Below, piece by piece: positions 18,297-26,956 of a stretch of DNA of 64,000 nt. The stretch is taken from positions 3,817,501-3,881,500 of the forward strand of contig NZ_CP137624.1 in NCBI RefSeq assembly GCF_033880585.1, in the 5' to 3' direction. Position numbers and translations under genes: made by a program. The stretch comes from Lysinibacillus louembei (lineage in GTDB: Bacteria > Bacillota > Bacilli > Bacillales_A > Planococcaceae). The notes under the pieces were generated by a model that saw only the letters and a list, made by a program, of their open reading frames with translations, searched no databases and had not been told where the DNA came from. The stretch's first letter is position 1. Each line of letters begins with the position of its first letter.

Positions 18297-19940
18297 TTAT
18301 TCCACTGATAAAATAAACGGATATAACGCTTGCTTTCCTTCAACAACTTCTACTTCTGCATCAGGATAATTTTCTTCGATAAATGCAGCTAGCTGTGTGG
18401 CTTCATCTGCTGTTGCATCTTCACCATAAATAACTGTGACAATTTCCGCATCTTCGTCAACAAGTGATGTAGCAACTGTTTGCGCCGCCTCCATCATCGT
18501 CGGTGTTGATAAAATAATTTTGCCCTCAGCTAATGCCATAAACTCGTCTTTACGGATTTCTACACCATCAATCGATGTATCGCGTACCGCAAATGTTACT
18601 TGCCCTGTTTTCACATGTGCAAAGCTATCTACCATGCTTGCTTGATTTTCCTCCACAGATACCTCTGGGTTGAATGCTAAAATCGCAGCCATCCCCTGTG
18701 GAATTGTTTTTGTTGGCACAACCGCTGCCTCAATATCTAATAATTCAACCGCTTGCTCAGCAGCCATAATGATGTTTTTGTTATTAGGTAAAATAACAAC
18801 GCGCTCTGCACCGATTTCTTTTACGGCTTTCACGATATCCTCTGTTGAAGGATTCATCGTTTGTCCGCCTTCAATGACATATGAAGCACCGATTGAACGC
18901 AATAAATTCGCTACACCTTCACCCATTGCAATCGTCACAACCGCGTATGGATGCTTTTCCACTTTTGGTACTGTTGCTACAGGGGCTTCCCCAACAATTG
19001 CAGAATGCTGCTCACGCATATTATCTACTTTAATTTTGATTAAGCTACCATATTTTTGCCCTGCTGCAAGCACTGCTCCTGGTGTTTCTGAATGAATATG
19101 CACTTTAGCAATTTCATCATCCGAAATAACAAGCAAGGAATCACCCATCGGATTTAGCTCTTGGCGGAATTGTTCCTCGTCGAACGGCTCTTTATCTGAC
19201 TCAAAGCGCACCATAATTTCTGTACAATAGCCAAATTCAATATCTTCCGTGTTCATAAAATCTTGCACACGATGATGCTCCGCATTGATTAAATCATCTA
19301 ATGAAGATTCATTTTTTTGTGGCAGTGGCTCGCCTTTTAATGAGGCAAGGAAACCTTCGTATACAAATAATAAGCCTTGTCCACCGCTATCGACTACGCC
19401 TACTTCCTTTAAAACAGGAAGCTGCTCTGGTGTGCGTGCTAGTGAGGCTTTCGCTTCTGCTACAAGCGCCTCCATGACAACAATAATATCATCTTCATCT
19501 TGCGCTACTTCCACTGCCTTTGCAGCCGCTTCACGAGCTACTGTTAAAATTGTTCCTTCAACAGGCTTCATTACTGCCTTATATGCTGTGTCAACACCTG
19601 CTTGGAAAGCATCAGCAAAGCCGATTGCATCGATTTCTGCTTCCTTTTCAATCGCTTTTCCGAAACCACGGAATAATTGCGACAAAATAACACCCGAATT
19701 TCCACGTGCGCCCATTAATAGGCCTTTCGCTAATCCTTGTGCTGTTTTCCCGATATGCTCCTGTGCTTGTACCTCTGTTTCTTTTGCACCTGATGTCATC
19801 GACAAATTCATATTCGTTCCTGTATCACCATCTGGTACAGGGAATACATTTAATGAATCTACATAAGCCGCATTTTGATATAAATGGTGTGCCCCCATTT
19901 GTACCATTTCTGCGAATTTCATTCCGCCTAAAGACTTCAT
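18297..19940 (-). CDS. fakA: Fatty acid kinase FakA (DAK2 domain, YloV)
   Basis: FakA phosphorylates fatty acids bound to FakB, allowing exogenous or turned-over acyl chains to enter phospholipids. The 547-residue protein has an N-terminal DAK2/DhaL kinase domain (VFPVPDGDTGTNMNLSM and LLMGARGNSGVILSQLFRG), a middle domain with HIHSETPG and a C-terminal EDD-like domain with VVILPNNKNIIMAA. The ATG at 19940 follows GAGGAGG; in-frame codons extend upstream into asp23. It follows asp23 directly, as in B. subtilis yloU-yloV. Confidence 0.93.
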   Translation of the reverse strand: MKSLGGMKFAEMVQMGAHHLYQNAAYVDSLNVFPVPDGDTGTNMNLSMTSGAKETEVQAQEHIGKTAQGLAKGLLMGARGNSGVILSQLFRGFGKAIEKEAEIDAIGFADAFQAGVDTAYKAVMKPVEGTILTVAREAAAKAVEVAQDEDDIIVVMEALVAEAKASLARTPEQLPVLKEVGVVDSGGQGLLFVYEGFLASLKGEPLPQKNESSLDDLINAEHHRVQDFMNTEDIEFGYCTEIMVRFESDKEPFDEEQFRQELNPMGDSLLVISDDEIAKVHIHSETPGAVLAAGQKYGSLIKIKVDNMREQHSAIVGEAPVATVPKVEKHPYAVVTIAMGEGVANLLRSIGASYVIEGGQTMNPSTEDIVKAVKEIGAERVVILPNNKNIIMAAEQAVELLDIEAAVVPTKTIPQGMAAILAFNPEVSVEENQASMVDSFAHVKTGQVTFAVRDTSIDGVEIRKDEFMALAEGKIILSTPTMMEAAQTVATSLVDEDAEIVTVIYGEDATADEATQLAAFIEENYPDAEVEVVEGKQALYPFILSVE

Positions 19941-19959
19941 TAGATTTGCTTCCTCCTCA

Positions 19960-20322
19960 TTACACATTCATCACACGAACGCCTTGCACGAAAATATTAA
20001 CGGACTTCACGCTCATACCTAATGTTTTATTTACTGTATATTTTACTGTTGATTGTACTTGATAAGCAATTTCAGAAATTTTTGTACCATAGCTTACAAT
20101 AATGTACATATCAATATGTAAGTCTTCGCCTTCTTGACGAACTAGCACACCTTTTGTAAAGTTCTCTTTACGTAAAATATCTGTTAATCCATCTCGAATT
20201 TGATGTTTGCTTGCCATTCCAACAATACCGTAGCACTCAACCGCTGCGCCACCTGCAATTTGTGCAATCACATCATTCGAAATATCGATTTGTCCGAATT
20301 CATTGTGGATTTCTATTGACAT
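19960..20322 (-). CDS. Asp23/Gls24 family envelope stress protein (YloU)
   Basis: Small alkaline-shock-type protein of the Asp23/Gls24 family, associated with cell-envelope homeostasis; its molecular role is not firmly known. The 120-residue product has the typical GQIDISNDVIAQIAGGAAVE start, GVLVRQEGEDLHIDMYIIV and a C-terminal VQSTVKYTVNKTLGMSVKSVN amphipathic stretch (in two adjoining parts). AGGGGGCG precedes ATG. It is cotranscribed with fakA. In B. subtilis rpmB is adjacent; here 6 kb of accessory DNA separates them. Confidence 0.92.
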   Translation of the reverse strand: MSIEIHNEFGQIDISNDVIAQIAGGAAVECYGIVGMASKHQIRDGLTDILRKENFTKGVLVRQEGEDLHIDMYIIVSYGTKISEIAYQVQSTVKYTVNKTLGMSVKSVNIFVQGVRVMNV

Positions 20323-20460
20323 AAATACGCCCCCTAAGTACTTTTAAACTACTCTTTATTGTACTACATAAACAATAATTATAAAAGAAAACGCCATAAT
20401 TCGTCTAGTGCCGCTTAAGATAAATTAAAAACAGACTGTCAATTTAACAGCATAACATGA

Positions 20461-20503
20461 ATAAAACGCATGAAATCAAAGTGCAAAGCTTTAATCTCAT
20501 GCG
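20461..20503 (-). terminator. Terminator after the guanidino cluster
   Basis: CGCATGAAATCAAAG (20467-20481) pairs with CTTTAATCTCATGCG (20489-20503), with two G-U pairs in the RNA, and is followed by TTTTATTC on the minus strand. The rest of the 20323-20557 gap holds the asp23 upstream region and nothing else I can identify. Confidence 0.7.
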
Positions 20504-20557
20504 CTACTATTTAACATTTCTGTTATTTCAATATTATATATGAAATACGTCTAAATA

Positions 20558-22168
20558 TCACTTTAGACCTACCTCAGATAAACTTTTAATAAGCTTCTCA
20601 ATCATAACAGGCATTTCTACAAAGGCACTATCAACATGCAATCTTTCTGTTTTTTGATGCGGGTCTTTACCAAATGGTCCTACATTTAACACTGGACCTT
20701 GTAATGCTGCCATCATATCAAAAGGAATGCTATATGTTTCTCCCCAAACAGGTGTATTTTTCTCGAATGCTAACCAACCATTCTCACTATCTGAATAATT
20801 AACATAGCTTAAATCACATATGCCGTTAAAATAATGAATTTGTTCAACTTCATTATTAAATGTCTTCGCTACCTCTTTCAGCAATTCAATTGATTGTTCA
20901 ACAATTGGATGGTTCGATGCGTTAATTGCTGGATAATATGGTGGTGTATAAAGTAACACTGTTGCAGGTGCTAGCTCCTGACAACGAATCATCAGCTGAT
21001 CCACAATGCGAATGGATTTCTCTCGATCATCCCAGCTCTCATGATGAATAACTCGCTGTTTAATTGCCTCCACCTCTGCTTCTCCAAGTTTCTCTATAGC
21101 AAGCTCTAAAAGTGCCTCATAACGTATAACCTTTACAGCACCTACACCTTTGACACCCTCACGCTGGCAAATTTGCTGATAATGCGTATTACAAGCGTTC
21201 ATAGCTTCCACTGCCACCTGTTCAAAAATATCCATCACCTCTGTCGCTGTGCGCTTCATTAAAAAGACATTATACAGCGCTGCAGCACGATAAGGTGTTT
21301 GTGTCGAATATTCCATCTTCAAATCCTTTAATTGCAGCGATACTGGAAGGGGTGTACTTTCACCTAAATCTTGCTCACGGAAAATAGGGTTCCATTCCAT
21401 ATGCTGTGTCATATAGGAAGCAATAAAATTAGCTGTCATGCCTTTTAAAGGTTCTCCTACATGTGTTTCTTTCCCATAAAATAAAGCGGCAGGCATAATT
21501 TTTCCAATAGTGCCAGAGTAAATATATTCTTTAATATCAGTAGGTTCTTGTGAGAAGGATGGCTCACTATTTAAAAATAATTTATATGTTAGATGATGCT
21601 GCTCACGTAACCGTACTAATTCTACAACTGCTGCTCGCATTCCAGCGGAGTTCACTTCTTCATCTGGAACAGCGGTTAATAGAAGGTTGATTGGCCATTG
21701 TTCAATGCTTGCCCTTTCAATTAGCTGCATATGCAATGCTAGTCCCATTTTCATATCCATTGTGCCGCGCCCAAATAAATACTTCCCCGACTCCAAATCA
21801 ATTTTCACTTGTTCTGGTAAATCTTTAAAATACTTAGGCTCCATCAGCTTTTTTGTCAGCTCTTCTGGATAAAAGGCAAGCGGCTCTAACTCACCATACT
21901 CCTCTGTATGCACCGTATCAAAGTGACTGATTAGTACTACCGTTTCTGTTGCGGTTGGATGCTTATAAAGAGCCGTTACTGCATGTCGACCAAGTCCCGC
22001 ATCATGCAATTCAACAAATTCAGGTTGTTGTTGAAAATATGACAATGTCTGCAATTTATCCTTTAATTTATAAGCAAATTCATTTTCACCTTGTGTTAAT
22101 GTCCTGCTTTCCCAGCTGACAATTTCACATAATAATGCACGTAGCTTCTCTGGTGTATTCCAATTCAT
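20558..22168 (-). CDS. RocB-like M20 family hydrolase
   Basis: A 536-residue metallohydrolase of the M20 family, closest in layout to B. subtilis RocB, an arginine-utilisation protein of unclear reaction. Metal-site motifs are visible: ISHFDTVH (His and Asp, about residue 80), GRGTMDMKMGLA (Asp) and PDEEVNSAGMR (Glu-Glu). The middle lid domain (about 220-330) carries GKETHVGEPLKG. The ATG at 22168 has GAGGAG at 8 bp, better than the upstream TTG. It is last in a four-gene unit with a permease and two guanidino-modifying enzymes, so it probably hydrolyses an amide or peptide bond in the same substrate pathway. Confidence 0.8.
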   Translation of the reverse strand: MNWNTPEKLRALLCEIVSWESRTLTQGENEFAYKLKDKLQTLSYFQQQPEFVELHDAGLGRHAVTALYKHPTATETVVLISHFDTVHTEEYGELEPLAFYPEELTKKLMEPKYFKDLPEQVKIDLESGKYLFGRGTMDMKMGLALHMQLIERASIEQWPINLLLTAVPDEEVNSAGMRAAVVELVRLREQHHLTYKLFLNSEPSFSQEPTDIKEYIYSGTIGKIMPAALFYGKETHVGEPLKGMTANFIASYMTQHMEWNPIFREQDLGESTPLPVSLQLKDLKMEYSTQTPYRAAALYNVFLMKRTATEVMDIFEQVAVEAMNACNTHYQQICQREGVKGVGAVKVIRYEALLELAIEKLGEAEVEAIKQRVIHHESWDDREKSIRIVDQLMIRCQELAPATVLLYTPPYYPAINASNHPIVEQSIELLKEVAKTFNNEVEQIHYFNGICDLSYVNYSDSENGWLAFEKNTPVWGETYSIPFDMMAALQGPVLNVGPFGKDPHQKTERLHVDSAFVEMPVMIEKLIKSLSEVGLK

Positions 22169-22186
22169 AAACAATTCTCCTCTATG

Positions 22187-23572
22187 TTATCCATGCTGTT
22201 GTTTACTTAATTTTACTTTATAAAAAATCATACATGCAATAAAGAAAGCAATTCCATATATTAAGCCAATTAATTGGGTTGGGTCAAATGCTAAAAATAC
22301 AAGAATTAATACACAAAAGGCTATGCAAACTAGCGGAATTATTGGATAAAACGGTATTTTAAATTTTAAATCAGCAATATTGCCTCCCTCTTGAATAAAG
22401 CGACGTCGAAACATAAATTGCGATGCACAAATCCCCATCCAAGATATCGTCACAGAAATACCTGCTACTGACATTAAAATAACAAATACTGTATCCGCTT
22501 CCATAACGCTTGTTAATAATGATAACAATGAGAATAACATTGTAAATATGAGCGCATTTAATGGCACTTTATTTTTAGTTAAACGCCCAAACATTTTAGG
22601 CGCCATCCCTTCATTTGACATTGACCATAGTAAACGAGTTGAAGCAAATAGACATGAATTTCCTACCGATAAAATAGCAGTTAAAATAACAAAATTCATA
22701 ATATCTGCCGCATATGGCACTCCCGCAATTTTCATTAAAGTAACGAACGGACTTTCTAACAAACCAAGCTCAGATGCTGGGAAGATGGCTGATAATACAA
22801 TAATAGAAGCGATATAAAAGACAATGATTCTAAAAATAATTGTACGTATTGCCTTCGGTATATTTTTTTCTGGCTCCTCTGTTTCCCCAGCTGCAATTCC
22901 TACTAGCTCAGACCCCTGATAAGAAAAAATAACATTCATCATCGTCACAAAAATAATTGTAATACCTGCTGGAAACCATCCAGATGGAGCTAAATTTGTG
23001 AAGTGTGGCGTTGGGCGGTCTGCTAAAGGAATAATTCCCAAAATAGCTGCTGCTCCAATTACGATAAAGGCAATTACTGCGACCACTTTAATGCCTGCAA
23101 ACCAAAACTCTGCCTCTGCAAATCCTCTTGTTGTCAAAGCATTCAAGCCAAATAACAGCGCCATAAACACAGCACACCATATCCAAATCGCTACATCTGG
23201 AAACCAATGCTGCATTAATATACCTGCAGCAGTAAATTCAACGCCCGCTGTAGCAGCAGAGCCAACAAAGTACATCCAGCCTAAGGAAAAGCCTGCCGCT
23301 GGACTAATAAAACGAGTTGCATATGTTTGAAAAGAACCTGTTACAGGCATATAAACTGCTAATTCTCCAAGGCAATTCATTACCATAAATAAAATTAAGC
23401 CACCAAATAAATAGCCAATTAATGCACCACCAGGTCCAGCTTGGTTAATTGTATAGCCAACATTTAAAAATAAACCTGTCCCAATAACACCACCAAGTGA
23501 TAGCATTAATAAATGGCGGCTTTTCATGGAACGCTTTAATGTATTATCGTGCTGCTGTTGTCCATTGCTCAC
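22187..23572 (-). CDS. Amino acid permease, APC superfamily
   Basis: A roughly 461-residue cytoplasmic-membrane transporter of the amino-acid transporter (AAT) type with about 12 hydrophobic segments. The N-terminal signature LGGVIGTGLFLNVGYT followed by QAGPGGALIGY is typical. The GTG at 23572 is preceded by AAGGAG at 7 bp; the upstream ATG at 23599 lacks a site. Because it sits between two deiminase/DDAH-like genes and a RocB-like hydrolase, its cargo is probably arginine or a related cationic amino acid (inference). Confidence 0.88.
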   Translation of the reverse strand: MSNGQQQHDNTLKRSMKSRHLLMLSLGGVIGTGLFLNVGYTINQAGPGGALIGYLFGGLILFMVMNCLGELAVYMPVTGSFQTYATRFISPAAGFSLGWMYFVGSAATAGVEFTAAGILMQHWFPDVAIWIWCAVFMALLFGLNALTTRGFAEAEFWFAGIKVVAVIAFIVIGAAAILGIIPLADRPTPHFTNLAPSGWFPAGITIIFVTMMNVIFSYQGSELVGIAAGETEEPEKNIPKAIRTIIFRIIVFYIASIIVLSAIFPASELGLLESPFVTLMKIAGVPYAADIMNFVILTAILSVGNSCLFASTRLLWSMSNEGMAPKMFGRLTKNKVPLNALIFTMLFSLLSLLTSVMEADTVFVILMSVAGISVTISWMGICASQFMFRRRFIQEGGNIADLKFKIPFYPIIPLVCIAFCVLILVFLAFDPTQLIGLIYGIAFFIACMIFYKVKLSKQQHG

Positions 23573-23673
23573 TGTTCTCTCCTTCTTTCCATACAGCATT
23601 GATTCTGACGTCTACTATTTTTAATGAAAAACCCTTTGGATTAACTCAATTAGCTAGCACATAATTACTATCA

Positions 23674-24438
23674 TTAAAAACGCAATGATAAACAGCTTAA
23701 GCCACCATCATGCTTGCGAAATTCAGACATATTTAATTCAATTGTTTGATAGCCTAATTCTATTAATTTTCGATTTGTTTCTGGGTAGCCTGCTGGGATA
23801 ATAACGTAATCATTTACTTGAATACAGTTTGCTGAGTATTCATCCTCTTTTGGAATAATAATTTTGTCATAAGAAGCAAAAGCAGGATGGTCAATAAACT
23901 CTCCAGCAAGCACCATGCGATTTTCCCCTACATAGGCAATTCCTGTTTTTAAATGGAAAAACTCTTTTAACGGAATAATCGTCGCTTCATAGCCTTCCTT
24001 TTCGACAATTTCTTTAAATTGACGTGCCCCTTCTTCATTTGTACGGTCAGAAATCCCTACATAAAACTTCTTCTCCGCTTGTAATACATCTCCACCATCA
24101 AGTGTACCGGGTGCTTTAATATAATAAATTTTGTCGTAAAATTGTTGAATTGCTGGCTCTATCGTTTCAATTTCGCGATTGCGTGCCTCTGCACCAGGAT
24201 TTGAAATAATCGCAAACTCAGCTGTTAAAACAGCCGTATCTTCCACAAATGTGGAGTCTGGAAATGTCTCATCTGCCGCTAGCTGCGTCACTTCCACACC
24301 GCACTTTTTTAATGCCTCTACGTATTGTGCATGCTGCTCAAATAATTTTTCTAATATCGGTTTTCCTAAATCGCTCGTTGTTAAGCCATTTACAAAGCTA
24401 TTTCCTGGATTTTTCACAATTACATTTTTAAACATCAT
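23674..24438 (-). CDS. Dimethylarginine dimethylaminohydrolase-like guanidino hydrolase
   Basis: A 254-residue pentein-fold enzyme resembling dimethylargininase (DDAH), which hydrolyses methylated arginine to citrulline plus methylamine. Visible motifs are DSTFVEDTAVL, GTLDGGDVLQ, ISDRTNEEG, HLKTGIAYV (catalytic His region) and KHDGGLSCLSLRF with the probable catalytic cysteine. ATG 24438 or 24435 follows AAGGAG. It lies between the upstream deiminase-like gene and the permease. Whether the substrate is methylarginine, arginine or citrulline cannot be decided from sequence alone. Confidence 0.82.
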   Translation of the reverse strand: MMFKNVIVKNPGNSFVNGLTTSDLGKPILEKLFEQHAQYVEALKKCGVEVTQLAADETFPDSTFVEDTAVLTAEFAIISNPGAEARNREIETIEPAIQQFYDKIYYIKAPGTLDGGDVLQAEKKFYVGISDRTNEEGARQFKEIVEKEGYEATIIPLKEFFHLKTGIAYVGENRMVLAGEFIDHPAFASYDKIIIPKEDEYSANCIQVNDYVIIPAGYPETNRKLIELGYQTIELNMSEFRKHDGGLSCLSLRF

Positions 24439-24514
24439 TATTTTTCTCCTTTTTTCTAACAATAGTTATTTGTTTCGTATTAAACATATGATAGCGTGTA
24501 AAAAAAGCCTTACT

Positions 24515-25387
24515 TTATCCTCTAACTACTGGGCAAGTTAAACATGTTGGTCCACCTGTCCCTTTGACCGTAATTTCATCACCTTTATATTCATAAACAG
24601 TCGCACCTGCATCTATTAGTTGCTGCTTTGTAACTGGATTACCAGCAGGAATGACACAAACTCTTGGTGCTAGTGCTAACACATTGCAGCCTAGTGCATC
24701 GTATTCTTCCTTTGGTACTTCAATTAACTGAATCCCGCGTGCTAATAACAGCTGTCGGAAAAAGACCGGCATTAATCGTGAGTGTACAACAGCTAAATCT
24801 TTATCAACCATGCTAATAAAGGACATCAGATGTAGGCACTCTGCTTCACCCAAATCATGCGGGAGCTGGACAACGATAAATTCATCTACCATACCAGCCG
24901 TCATTTCCTTTAACTGACGAATAGCCTCATCATTCGTACGATAGCCTCGCCCTACTGCTAATGTGCGATCATCTAACCAAACAATATCGCCTCCATCCGA
25001 TACAGCTTCACCTGTTAGCTCACCAATAATCGGTATATCCTTAGCCTGTAAAAATTCCTTATAAACCTTTGCCTCTGGCTGTCTCAATTCTTTGCCTGAC
25101 TTTAAAATGATAGCCCCTTTTGGCGTGAATTTCACTGGATCATGTGCATAAAGCGAATCCAAGCCAACAGATTCAGATTTTGGTAAATAATCAATATGCT
25201 CAACATAATCTTCTAAAATAGCAATAAAATCAGCATATTCATTAATCGCTTCCGCGTAATTTGGTTCCGCCAAATAGTTAAAGGTTTGCCACTCTGCATG
25301 CAAATGATTTTGATTTTGAAAAGCATCTTTTGGATGTTTCACAATTACATGCTTCAATGGCGCATACATAGATGAACAATAATACAT
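24515..25387 (-). CDS. Arginine deiminase/amidinotransferase-superfamily enzyme
   Basis: A second pentein-fold protein, 290 residues, different from its DDAH-like neighbour. It begins MYYCSSMYAPLKHVIVKHP and has VSDGGDIVWLDDRTLAVG, GRGYRTNDEAI, a conserved His in GEAECLHLM and a C-terminal GGPTCLTCPVV with the likely catalytic cysteine. These fit guanidino-group hydrolases or amidinotransferases acting on arginine-like substrates. AAGGAG precedes the ATG. It is the first gene of the unit, reading from a strong promoter with palindromic operators. Confidence 0.75.
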   Translation of the reverse strand: MYYCSSMYAPLKHVIVKHPKDAFQNQNHLHAEWQTFNYLAEPNYAEAINEYADFIAILEDYVEHIDYLPKSESVGLDSLYAHDPVKFTPKGAIILKSGKELRQPEAKVYKEFLQAKDIPIIGELTGEAVSDGGDIVWLDDRTLAVGRGYRTNDEAIRQLKEMTAGMVDEFIVVQLPHDLGEAECLHLMSFISMVDKDLAVVHSRLMPVFFRQLLLARGIQLIEVPKEEYDALGCNVLALAPRVCVIPAGNPVTKQQLIDAGATVYEYKGDEITVKGTGGPTCLTCPVVRG

Positions 25388-25400
25388 TACACCACTCCTT

Positions 25401-25436
25401 TTTCCGTTAAACGGAAATAAATTCCGTACAAAGGAA
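25401..25436. promoter_or_regulatory. Palindromic operator pair, probable IclR-family site
   Basis: TTTCCGTTAAACGGAAA (25401-25417) is a perfect palindrome, and TTCCGTACAAAGGAA (25422-25436) repeats the half-sites 20 bp away, centre to centre. They lie between the promoter and the first gene of the guanidino cluster and face a divergent IclR gene. Spacing of two helix turns suits adjacent dimers on one DNA face. Assignment to that regulator is inference. Confidence 0.65.
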
Positions 25437-25449
25437 AGTTTATATAAAA

Positions 25450-25478
25450 AATATATGCTCTCTACACCCAGATGTCAA
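25450..25478 (-). promoter_or_regulatory. Promoter of the guanidino cluster
   Basis: Minus-strand TTGACA (25478-25473), a 17-bp spacer and TATATT (25455-25450) form a near-consensus sigma-A promoter. The palindromic pair at 25401-25436 lies directly downstream, so repression by roadblock is plausible. Confidence 0.8.
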
Positions 25479-25591
25479 TATATTCAGAAATTTTATTTTT
25501 TAGAGCACTCTATTTGTTGAAAACTGCTATTCTAAAACTAGACGCATCGTCAAAATCACAATAGAATAGACGAAGAAGAGGTGATATATTT

Positions 25592-26329
25592 ATGCAATTA
25601 TTAGAACGAGCAATGACTATCACAAAAATTTTAGCATCTAAAGCAAACGATGCTGGCATGTCCATTTCCGAGCTATCTACAAAATGCGATTTACCATTAA
25701 GTACATTACATAGAATTTTGCAGGCAATGATTAAACAAGGTATGGTTGTACAAGATAGCCAAACAAAGCATTATCATCTCGGAACAATATGGATGGAAAT
25801 TGGCTTGCAAGTATATGATTCAATGGATTATATTAGCAAAATCAGAGTGGAATTAGAGCAATTAGCCCGATTAGTTGGAGAAAGCGTTTATTTGAATAAA
25901 CCTGCAGATTTAGACACAATTATTATCGAAAGAATTGATAATCCTACCAATCCTATTCGCATTTATGATCAATTAGGTATTCGTGTCCCAATGCATATTG
26001 GTGCAGCTAATAAAGCGATTCTTGCTGCACTGCCACCACAGCGCGCTAAAGAAATTTTACAGCAGCTTGTGTCTAAAGAGGAAATGGAGCGAATTGAAAC
26101 ACAGCTAGAGCAAATTAAAGCTCAAGGCTTTGCTATCAGTCATGGTGAACGTACAGCTGGAACTTCCGCTATAGCTGTTGCTATTTTTAATGGCTTTGGT
26201 GACATTGTTGGTGCTATTAGTATTGGCTTTGTTAGCTTCAATATATCTACAGAAAGAATTGAACAATTAACACACCAACTAATCACCACAGGTCGCCAAG
26301 TTTCTATGAAGCTTGGTTACCGTGGATAA
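25592..26329 (+). CDS. IclR family transcriptional regulator
   Basis: A 245-residue IclR-type regulator with an N-terminal winged HTH (AGMSISELSTKCDLPLSTLH, about residues 24-43, then RILQAMIKQGMVV) and a C-terminal effector domain (about 80-245) containing IGAANKAILAALPP and GTSAIAVAIF. GAGGTG lies upstream of ATG. It is transcribed away from the deiminase-like/DDAH/permease/M20 unit and most likely controls it; the ligand is probably a pathway intermediate. It is not found here in B. subtilis. Confidence 0.9.
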   Translation: MQLLERAMTITKILASKANDAGMSISELSTKCDLPLSTLHRILQAMIKQGMVVQDSQTKHYHLGTIWMEIGLQVYDSMDYISKIRVELEQLARLVGESVYLNKPADLDTIIIERIDNPTNPIRIYDQLGIRVPMHIGAANKAILAALPPQRAKEILQQLVSKEEMERIETQLEQIKAQGFAISHGERTAGTSAIAVAIFNGFGDIVGAISIGFVSFNISTERIEQLTHQLITTGRQVSMKLGYRG

Positions 26330-26379
26330 TAACAAAATTGCTGTAAAGGTTTTTTTCTTGAAAGGTTGTTGAAAAATTG

Positions 26380-26408
26380 TTGCACTCACATGGAGACTGT
26401 GTTAAATT
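26380..26408 (+). promoter_or_regulatory. Promoter of rpmB
   Basis: TTGCAC (26380-26385), a 17-bp spacer and TAAATT (26403-26408) lie 68 bp upstream of rpmB. Confidence 0.55.
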
Positions 26409-26476
26409 AATATGGTATGTGAAATATCGAACTGAAATATATTGCTTTCAGATTCAACTGTAGGGAGGGAATTTAC

Positions 26477-26665
26477 ATGCCAAAACAATGTGTTATCACT
26501 GGCCGTAAAGCTCGTACAGGCAACAACCGTTCACACGCAATGAACGCTAACAAACGTACTTGGGGTGCTAACCTTCAAAAGGTTCGTATCTTAGTTGACG
26601 GTAAGCCAAAGCGCGTATGGGTTTCTGCTCGTGCATTAAAATCAGGTAAAATTGAGCGCGTATAA
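26477..26665 (+). CDS. rpmB: 50S ribosomal protein L28
   Basis: L28 is a large-subunit protein. The 62-residue product [20 protein letters not shown] is complete and of normal length. It has only two cysteine-free termini and a single Cys near the start, so it is not the zinc-binding four-cysteine form. GGGAGGG lies upstream of ATG. It is a single-gene unit on the plus strand facing spoVM, as in B. subtilis, with its own promoter and terminator. Confidence 0.97.
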   Translation: MPKQCVITGRKARTGNNRSHAMNANKRTWGANLQKVRILVDGKPKRVWVSARALKSGKIERV

Positions 26666-26677
26666 TCGCGATAAAAA

Positions 26678-26709
26678 ACATCGACCATATAAATGGTCGA
26701 TGTTTTTTG
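26678..26709 (+). terminator. Terminator after rpmB
   Basis: ACATCGACCA (26678-26687) pairs with TGGTCGATGT (26694-26703) and is followed by TTTTTT; the A-run on the left could also let it work on the other strand. Confidence 0.9.
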
Positions 26710-26794
26710 TTTATAAAGCATTGGATGTTAATGGACTAATAATTGTCTAAAGTTTGTCGTAAATTCTATCAAAAATATTCCTAGATACCTTAAA

Positions 26795-26856
26795 ATAAAA
26801 ATGCAAAATAGCTGTCGGAAAAGACTTGCCTAGGCAAGTTTTTCCGACAGCTATTT
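26795..26856 (-). terminator. Terminator after thiN-spoVM
   Basis: A long stem with AAATAGCTGTCGGAAAA arms and a central CTTGCCTAGGCAAG palindrome is followed on the minus strand by a T-rich stretch. The spoVM stop codon lies at its foot. The GCTGTCGGAAAA arm repeats that of the khpA terminator. Confidence 0.82.
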
Positions 26857-26944
26857 AACTCTTCTTCTCTTTCTTAAATAGCTTCAAACACGCACGTGTC
26901 ATCGAACTAATAAACTTTGGTAATTGAAATGTGTACACCTTCAC
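26855..26944 (-). CDS. spoVM: Stage V sporulation protein M
   Basis: SpoVM is a tiny amphipathic peptide that recognises the convex forespore membrane, anchors SpoIVA and so starts spore coat assembly. The 29-residue product begins MKVYTFQLPKFISSM and ends RACLKLFKKEKKS; B. subtilis SpoVM (26 residues) has the same MKFYT-x-KLPKF pattern with proline at position 9. Start is GTG at 26944 with GGGGGAG about 5 bp upstream. Position between thiN and rpmB matches B. subtilis exactly. Confidence 0.93.
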   Translation of the reverse strand: MKVYTFQLPKFISSMTRACLKLFKKEKKS

Positions 26945-26956
26945 ACTCGCTCCCCC

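Noticed and set aside
24751-24764. Third copy of the CTGTCGGAAAAAG arm, inside the deiminase-like gene
   Set aside because: It encodes conserved-looking residues (FFRQLL) and has no pairing arm, so it is probably chance.
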